Shown here: piece after piece, positions 6,012-9,700 of the stretch
Numbering within the stretch: the first letter of the stretch is position 1
How the letters are laid out: each line of letters opens with the position of its first letter
DNA from: Chloroflexota bacterium
Lineage (GTDB): Bacteria > Chloroflexota > Dehalococcoidia > UBA1127 > JACQUN01
Assembly (NCBI GenBank): GCA_016210285.1
Contig: JACQUN010000110.1
Coordinates: 1-9,700 of the forward strand
Direction of reading: 5' to 3'
Length of the DNA stretch: 9,700 nucleotides
The notes under the pieces: generated by a model
What the model saw: the letters and a program-made list of their open reading frames with translations, nothing else
Told to the model about the DNA's origin: nothing
Databases searched by the model: none
Position numbers and translations under genes: made by a program

Positions 6012-6317
6012 ATGAAGCGGGTAGAGCCGAAGACTGAGGAACTGGAGGCGGTGAAGGTCTACAAAGCGCTGGGCGACCCCACCCGCTTCCGCATCGTTCG
6101 CATGCTCACCGAGCGCCAGGAGCTGGGCTGCGGTGACCTCCAGGGTGTGTTTGGCCTCAGCGCTCCGGCGCTGTCCCACCACACCCGCGTCCTCCAGGAG
6201 TGCGGCCTGATCAGCATGCGCCGGGAGGGACCCTTCCACTTCTTCCGGCTGCGCCCGGAGCAACTACAACGCTTTGCGCCTGCGCTCCTCTCCCATCAGG
6301 CCAACGAGGCTAGGTAA
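6012..6317 (+). CDS. ArsR-family winged helix-turn-helix repressor
   Basis: 101 residues, the usual size for a dimeric ArsR/SmtB DNA-binding repressor. ALGDPTRFRIVRML (19-32) is the conserved entry to the domain; LSAPALSHHTRVLQECGLI (49-67) is the recognition helix-turn-helix, and REGPFHFFRL (71-80) the beta wing. The alpha-3 metal box ELCVCDL of arsenic sensors appears as ELGCGDL with one cysteine (C40); C64 is the only other cysteine, so metal sensing is uncertain and a redox or small-molecule signal is possible. A GTG at 6006 is an alternative start adding two residues. Neither has a good ribosome binding site, and the leader is very short. Probably controls itself through the operator at 5977-6002; the upstream PNPOx-like and downstream yceI genes are candidate further targets. 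Confidence 0.9.
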   Translation: MKRVEPKTEELEAVKVYKALGDPTRFRIVRMLTERQELGCGDLQGVFGLSAPALSHHTRVLQECGLISMRREGPFHFFRLRPEQLQRFAPALLSHQANEAR

Positions 6318-6363
6318 TGACGCTCTCTTTTTTGCCCTTTACTTCTCCATTTCTAAAAATTCG

Positions 6364-6410
6364 GAATCAGCGAATAGCTGGTCGGCCGGTCGGTAGATTC
6401 GTTGCGATTC
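6364..6410 (+). promoter_or_regulatory. Inverted repeat in the arsR-yceI gap
   Basis: GAATC (6364-6368) pairs with GATTC (6406-6410), and CGAAT (6371-6375) with ATTCG (6397-6401), with a small internal bulge. The 21-nt loop holds the repeat GGTCGGCCGGTCGG. It lies about 115 bp before yceI and could be a regulator site or an mRNA hairpin. No clear -35/-10 pair is seen nearby. Confidence 0.3.
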
Positions 6411-6525
6411 TCACCGCCCTGGAGGTGTCCATGCCCTGATGCGCTCGCCCAAGCCAGAAGCTGTCCTTGTAGAACGGCGCGGCTCTATGCCGACGCCACA
6501 GAAGCAAAGCATAGGAGGCAATCTC

Positions 6526-7071
6526 ATGGCAACCCAGACCAGGAGCACGTGGGTCCTTGACCCTTCCCACACGACCATAGAGTTCGCAGCCAAGCACATG
6601 ATGATTGTCACTGTCAAGGGGCGGTTCTCCAAGTTTGACGTGGCGGTTGACTTTGACGAAGCCCACCCGGAGCACTCTAAGATTGAGGCCCGGATTGACA
6701 CCGCCAGCCTAGACACCAAAGAGCCCCAGCGGGACGCCCATCTGCGCTCGCCCGACTTCTTGGACGTAGAGCACTATCCTGTCCTGACCTTCATCAACCG
6801 GCGGATTGAGCCCCGAGGAAAAGGTCGCTTCAACATCGTCGGTGACCTGACCATCCGGGACAAGACTCGTGAGATCGTCCTGGATACCACCCTCACCGCG
6901 GTCCTGAAGGACCCGTGGGGTGGCCAGCGCGCAGGCTTCAGCGCCGAGGCAACCCTTGACCGGAAGGACTTCGGGCTCCTGTGGAACGTTGCACTGGAAG
7001 CCGGCGGTTGGCTGGTCAGCGACACGGTGCGAATCAGTCTAGAGGGAGAGCTGGTCAAGAAGAGCGCCTAG
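6526..7071 (+). CDS. yceI: YceI-family lipid/isoprenoid-binding protein
   Basis: 181 residues matching the YceI lipocalin-like beta barrel, whose structurally known members bind long isoprenoids such as polyprenyl chains or ubiquinone precursors. Visible family blocks: WVLDPSHTTIEFAAKHMM (9-26), VKGRFSKFD (30-38), ARIDTASLDTKEPQRDAHLRSPDFLDVEHYPVLTF (55-89), GDLTIRDKTREIVLD (106-120), and the C-terminal DRKDFGLLWNVALEAGGWLVSDTVRISLEGEL (145-176). There is no signal peptide, so it is predicted to be cytoplasmic, unlike periplasmic E. coli YceI. The start at 6526 is set by AGGAGG 7 nt upstream; the frame is open from 6439, but those 29 residues have no family similarity. The role in the cell is unknown, with stress response often proposed for the family. 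Confidence 0.93.
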   Translation: MATQTRSTWVLDPSHTTIEFAAKHMMIVTVKGRFSKFDVAVDFDEAHPEHSKIEARIDTASLDTKEPQRDAHLRSPDFLDVEHYPVLTFINRRIEPRGKGRFNIVGDLTIRDKTREIVLDTTLTAVLKDPWGGQRAGFSAEATLDRKDFGLLWNVALEAGGWLVSDTVRISLEGELVKKSA

Positions 7072-7157
7072 GGTCTGCTGCGAGCAGGGGCACTTCAAGA
7101 ATGAAGCCCGCCATAACTGCCAGTTCAGCAACTCACAAAGGGCGTGGTCAGCATGAG

Positions 7158-7205
7158 CAGCCTGCCCGCTTGCCCTGGGCTATCAAAGGGCGGGCGGGTA
7201 GGCTG
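7158..7205 (+). terminator. Long GC-rich hairpin between yceI and the tRNA genes
   Basis: The arms 7158-7175 and 7188-7205 form an 18-bp stem (15 Watson-Crick and 3 G-U pairs as + strand RNA) around a 12-nt loop. There is no T-tract after it. The position about 90 bp after the yceI stop codon and before the tRNA promoter suggests a transcription barrier; an mRNA 3' stabiliser is the alternative. Confidence 0.5.
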
Positions 7206-7261
7206 TCCTCAGGTGTGGAAGGCCCTGTGCACCGCGACTGTCCCCCTCTCCCAAGGGGCAT

Positions 7262-7269
7262 GCTATAAT
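7262..7269 (+). promoter_or_regulatory. Extended -10 element (TGCTATAAT) for the tRNA-Ser genes
   Basis: TGC at 7261-7263 directly before a perfect TATAAT at 7264-7269, 11 bp before the mature tRNA 5' end. No recognisable -35 is found, as is common when TGN is present. The predicted start near 7276 leaves a leader of about 5 nt. Confidence 0.6.
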
Positions 7270-7280
7270 AAGGAGGCTGG

Positions 7281-7364
7281 GGAGAGGTGGCCGAGTGGTT
7301 TAAGGCGCCGCACTCGAAATGCGGTGTCCCCTGTGGACCGTGGGTTCAAATCCCACCCTCTCCG
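7281..7364 (+). tRNA. tRNA-Ser(CGA)
   Basis: A complete class II cloverleaf. The acceptor GGAGAGG (7281-7287) pairs with CCTCTCC (7357-7363), followed by discriminator G. The anticodon stem CCGCA/TGCGG holds loop CTCGAAA, so the anticodon is CGA (7315-7317), reading UCG. A long variable arm (GTCC/GGAC) marks it as serine, and the T arm is GTGGG-TTCAAAT-CCCAC. The 3' CCA is not encoded, so it must be added after transcription. Confidence 0.96.
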
Positions 7365-7461
7365 GTCCTGAGCCCAAGGCGTGCGAAGCCACGTGCAGGC
7401 CCCGCGGTTGGAACGCAGAAAGCTTGCACTGATTCTGCCCCATGTGAGGAGTTCCCCGTTC

Positions 7462-7552
7462 GGAGAGGTGCTGGAGTGGTCGAACAGGCGCGCCTGGAGA
7501 GCGCGTAGGGCCCACAAGGTCCTCGTGGGTTCGAATCCCACCCTCTCCGCCA
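7462..7552 (+). tRNA. tRNA-Ser(GGA)
   Basis: A second class II cloverleaf 97 bp after the first. The acceptor GGAGAGG (7462-7468) pairs with CCTCTCC (7542-7548), followed by discriminator G and an encoded CCA (7550-7552). The anticodon stem CGCGC/GCGCG holds loop CTGGAGA, anticodon GGA (7496-7498), reading UCC and UCU. It has a long variable arm. Its acceptor stem is identical to that of the neighbour, and the T arm differs at one base in the loop. Confidence 0.96.
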
Positions 7553-7580
7553 CTTTCCCCTAGTCACCTCTGCACCCACG

Positions 7581-7589
7581 TGGTAGAAT
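7581..7589 (+). promoter_or_regulatory. Possible extended -10 promoter for dprA-topA
   Basis: TGGTAGAAT: TGG followed by TAGAAT (5 of 6 to consensus) at 7584-7589, about 58 bp before the dprA start and 30 bp after the tRNA end. No clear -35. Read-through from the tRNA promoter is an alternative. Confidence 0.45.
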
Positions 7590-7646
7590 CATCTGCCGCT
7601 GGACGCCTCCCGCTCGCACACTCATGGGGGACTGGCAAAGGCACTG

Positions 7647-8768
7647 ATGGATGACTTGAAGTACTGGGTAGCCTTCACTCGCATCCCCAGGATCGGGACG
7701 GCGCGGGTGCGGCTGCTGGAGCGCACCTTCGGGACTCTGGAGCAGGCCTGGACCTCCTCTGCCGACCAGCTCAAGGCTGCCGGCCTTGACGAGGCCACGG
7801 TGGCAGTGGTGGCGACACGGCGTCCCCAGGTCGACCCCGATGCTGAGATGGAGCATCTGAAGGAGCGGGGCATCCAGGCTCTTTCCTGGCACCACCCCAG
7901 CTATCCACCGCTGCTGAAGGAGATCTACGACCCTCCCCCGGTGCTCTTCGTCCAGGGCTCCATCCTGGCGGCGGACGGGCGGGCCGTGGCCGTGGTGGGC
8001 ACCCGGCGCGCCACGGCGTACGGGCGCGAGGCAGCAGAGGCCCTGGTGGGGGACCTGGCAAGGGCCGGCGTCACCATCATCAGCGGCCTTGCCCGCGGCA
8101 TTGACGCCGTGGCCCACCGCGCCGCCCTCGCTGCAGGAGGGCGCACCATCGCCATCCTGGGCTCCGGGCTGGATACCATCTACCCGCCGGAGCATCGGGG
8201 TCTGGCCCAGGAGATCCCCCACGCCGGGGCCCTGGTCAGCGAGCATCCACTGGGCGTCCGGCCGGAGGCCCAGCACTTCCCCAGGCGCAACCGCCTCCTC
8301 AGCGGCATGGCCCTGGGGGTGCTGGTGCTGGAGGCCCCACCGGACAGCGGCGCGATGTGGACCGTCAAGTGGGCGCTGGAGCAGGGGCGCGATGTCTTTG
8401 CCGTCCCAGGGAGCATCTTCTCCCCCGCCAGCCAGGGGACCAACCGCCTGATCCAGGAAGGCGCTAAACTTGTAGCAGAGTGCAAAGATGTCCTGGAGGA
8501 GCTGAACCTGGCCGGGGTGGGCTACCAGCCAGAGCTGCCCAGCCTGGCCCGCGTGCCCGTGCCCGACGACGCCGAGGCCCAGCTACTGGAGTGGGTCGGC
8601 CCTGACCCTGTCCACATTGACGACGTGCGGCGCCGCTCCGGCCTCCCTATTGCCACCGTGAGCAGCACCCTTGCTATGATGGAGATCAAAGGGCTGGTGA
8701 AGCAGGTGGGCGGCATGCACTACGTTCGAGCCCGAGAGGTTTCCGCCCCGTACCGGCCCACACCGTAG
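7647..8768 (+). CDS. dprA: DNA-processing protein DprA (Smf)
   Basis: Binds incoming single-stranded DNA during natural transformation and loads RecA; also found in bacteria not known to be competent. 373 residues in the usual three parts. An N-terminal helix-hairpin-helix/SAM-like region occupies roughly residues 1-60. A Rossmann fold follows, with VGTRRATAYG (117-126), SGLARGIDAVAH (146-157), GSGLDTIYP (172-180), FPRRNRLLSG (211-220) and the late QGTNRLIQEGA (263-273). The C-terminal winged helix spans about 305-362 (DDVRRRSGLPIATVSSTLAMMEIKGLV). It starts at 7647 with AAAGG 5 nt upstream. It ends 7 nt before topA, so the two are one operon and probably translationally coupled; this pairing is common in many bacteria. 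Confidence 0.97.
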   Translation: MDDLKYWVAFTRIPRIGTARVRLLERTFGTLEQAWTSSADQLKAAGLDEATVAVVATRRPQVDPDAEMEHLKERGIQALSWHHPSYPPLLKEIYDPPPVLFVQGSILAADGRAVAVVGTRRATAYGREAAEALVGDLARAGVTIISGLARGIDAVAHRAALAAGGRTIAILGSGLDTIYPPEHRGLAQEIPHAGALVSEHPLGVRPEAQHFPRRNRLLSGMALGVLVLEAPPDSGAMWTVKWALEQGRDVFAVPGSIFSPASQGTNRLIQEGAKLVAECKDVLEELNLAGVGYQPELPSLARVPVPDDAEAQLLEWVGPDPVHIDDVRRRSGLPIATVSSTLAMMEIKGLVKQVGGMHYVRAREVSAPYRPTP

Positions 8769-8775
8769 GAGGAGC

Positions 8776-9700
8776 ATGGCCAAAGACCTGGTGGTTGTGG
8801 AATCCCCAGCCAAGGCCCGCACCATCGGCCGCATCCTTGGCGACCGCTACGTGGTGGAGGCCTCCCTGGGACACGTGCGAGACCTCCCCACCGACGAGCT
8901 AGGGGTGGAGGTGGACGACGGATTCGCTCCCAAGTACGTCATCCTGAAGGAGAAGCGGTCTGTCATAGCGGGGCTGAAGAAACTGGCCAGGGGAGCGGGC
9001 GCAGTGTACCTGGCCACCGACCCTGACCGGGAAGGGGAAGCCATCTCCTGGCACCTGGCACAGGCCACGGACCTGAAGCCCAGCCTTATCCGGCGGGTCG
9101 TCTTCCACGAGATCACCCCTGAGGCGGTCCGGGCGGCCTTCCGCAGCCCGCGCTCCATTGACATGCACCTGGTCAACGCCCAGCAGGCGCGGCGCATCCT
9201 GGACCGCCTGGTGGGCTACCGCCTGAGCCCTCTCCTGTGGCGCAAGCTCCGGTGGCCCGGCCTCTCGGCGGGGCGGGTCCAGTCGGCGGCCCTCCGCCTG
9301 GTCGTGGAGCGGGAGCGGGAGATCCAGGCCTTCACCCCAAAGGAGTACTGGACCATCGCCGCCGAGCTGGCAAAGCAGCATCCCCGGGCCGACGAGCCCC
9401 CGACCTTTGCCGCCCTCCTCCACTCTATCGTCGGCCAGCGGGAGAAGCTGGACATCCCCAACGAGGCCCATGCAAAGCGGCTGCTTGACGCCCTGGAAGG
9501 GGCTCACTACACCGTTGCCGGGGTCCGCACCCGCGAGGTACACGCCAGGCCTGCTCCACCGTTCATCACCAGCACCCTCCAGCAGGAGGCCGGGCGGAAG
9601 CTGCGCTTCCCCGCCAAGAAGACCATGCAGCTGGCCCAGCAGCTCTATGAAGGGATCCCCCTGGGGAACGACGAGCCCGTGGGCCTGATCACCTACATGC
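8776..9700 (+). CDS. topA: DNA topoisomerase I, N-terminal part, cut by window end
   Basis: Type IA topoisomerase that relaxes negative supercoils by breaking one DNA strand through a 5'-phosphotyrosine link. The visible 308 residues hold the Toprim domain: E9 in VVVESPAK and the metal-binding D82-x-D84 in TDPDREGEAISWHL. They also hold QQARRILDRLVGYRLSP (136-152) and the LSAGRVQSAALRLV block (163-176). PFITSTLQQEA (262-272) leads to GLITYM, where Y307 is the catalytic tyrosine; the window ends one codon later. Domains III-IV and any zinc-finger C-terminus are not seen. Start at 8776: AGGAGGAG (8767-8774) overlaps the dprA stop codon, supporting coupled translation. Confidence 0.97.
   Translation, partial: MAKDLVVVESPAKARTIGRILGDRYVVEASLGHVRDLPTDELGVEVDDGFAPKYVILKEKRSVIAGLKKLARGAGAVYLATDPDREGEAISWHLAQATDLKPSLIRRVVFHEITPEAVRAAFRSPRSIDMHLVNAQQARRILDRLVGYRLSPLLWRKLRWPGLSAGRVQSAALRLVVEREREIQAFTPKEYWTIAAELAKQHPRADEPPTFAALLHSIVGQREKLDIPNEAHAKRLLDALEGAHYTVAGVRTREVHARPAPPFITSTLQQEAGRKLRFPAKKTMQLAQQLYEGIPLGNDEPVGLITYM

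Noticed and set aside
6320..6336. T-run after arsR as a rho-independent terminator
   Set aside because: The only preceding stem is 4 bp (GGCC/GGCT) and lies too far from the T-run.
7263..7579. Minus-strand frames with RVGFEPT and GWDSNPR peptides, and plus-strand frames over the same area
   Set aside because: They are antisense or sense translations of the two tRNA-Ser genes, a common false annotation.

Overview
The window is a GC-rich, tightly packed stretch of bacterial chromosome. It holds nine protein-coding genes, two of them cut by the window edges, and two serine tRNA genes. The genes are ordinary bacterial ones (pepA, dprA-topA, arsR, yceI) with strong AGGAGG-type ribosome binding sites. 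Several probable promoters are of the extended -10 type (TGN before the hexamer). The dprA-topA order, the high GC content, and an AbfD-type dehydratase beside a crotonase and a PNPOx-fold protein would suit an uncultured Chloroflexota (Dehalococcoidia/SAR202-like) bacterium. That placement is inference and not firm.

Layout. Positions 1-1928 (minus strand): a P-loop kinase-like protein followed by leucyl aminopeptidase pepA, probably one transcript from a TATAAT promoter near 2000. Positions 2205-2996 (plus): a crotonase-superfamily protein that lacks the first of the two usual catalytic glutamates. Positions 2997-3849: about 850 bp without a credible gene, holding one isolated 32-bp type I-C-like CRISPR repeat at 3455-3486. 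Positions 3850-5310: a 4-hydroxybutyryl-CoA dehydratase/vinylacetyl-CoA isomerase (AbfD) homologue with all four [4Fe-4S] ligands in place. Positions 5498-7071: a PNPOx-like flavin protein, an ArsR-type repressor and a YceI-family lipid-binding protein. The arsR gene has a perfect-consensus sigma-70 promoter with an inverted-repeat operator lying on its -10 box and start site. Positions 7281-7552: tRNA-Ser(CGA) and tRNA-Ser(GGA). Positions 7647-9700: the dprA-topA operon, cut by the window end just after the active-site tyrosine of topoisomerase I.

How the genes may work together. The crotonase and the AbfD homologue could both act on short-chain CoA thioesters, since AbfD forms crotonyl-CoA, but they are far apart and may not be co-transcribed. 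The ArsR protein most likely represses itself, and a weaker related site lies upstream of yceI. DprA and TopA are coupled by a 7-bp gap, the topA ribosome binding site overlapping the dprA stop codon.

I do not see a complete undescribed system. The best leads are the orphan CRISPR repeat in the long gene-free gap, the ArsR promoter-operator, and the crotonase with the altered active site near AbfD.
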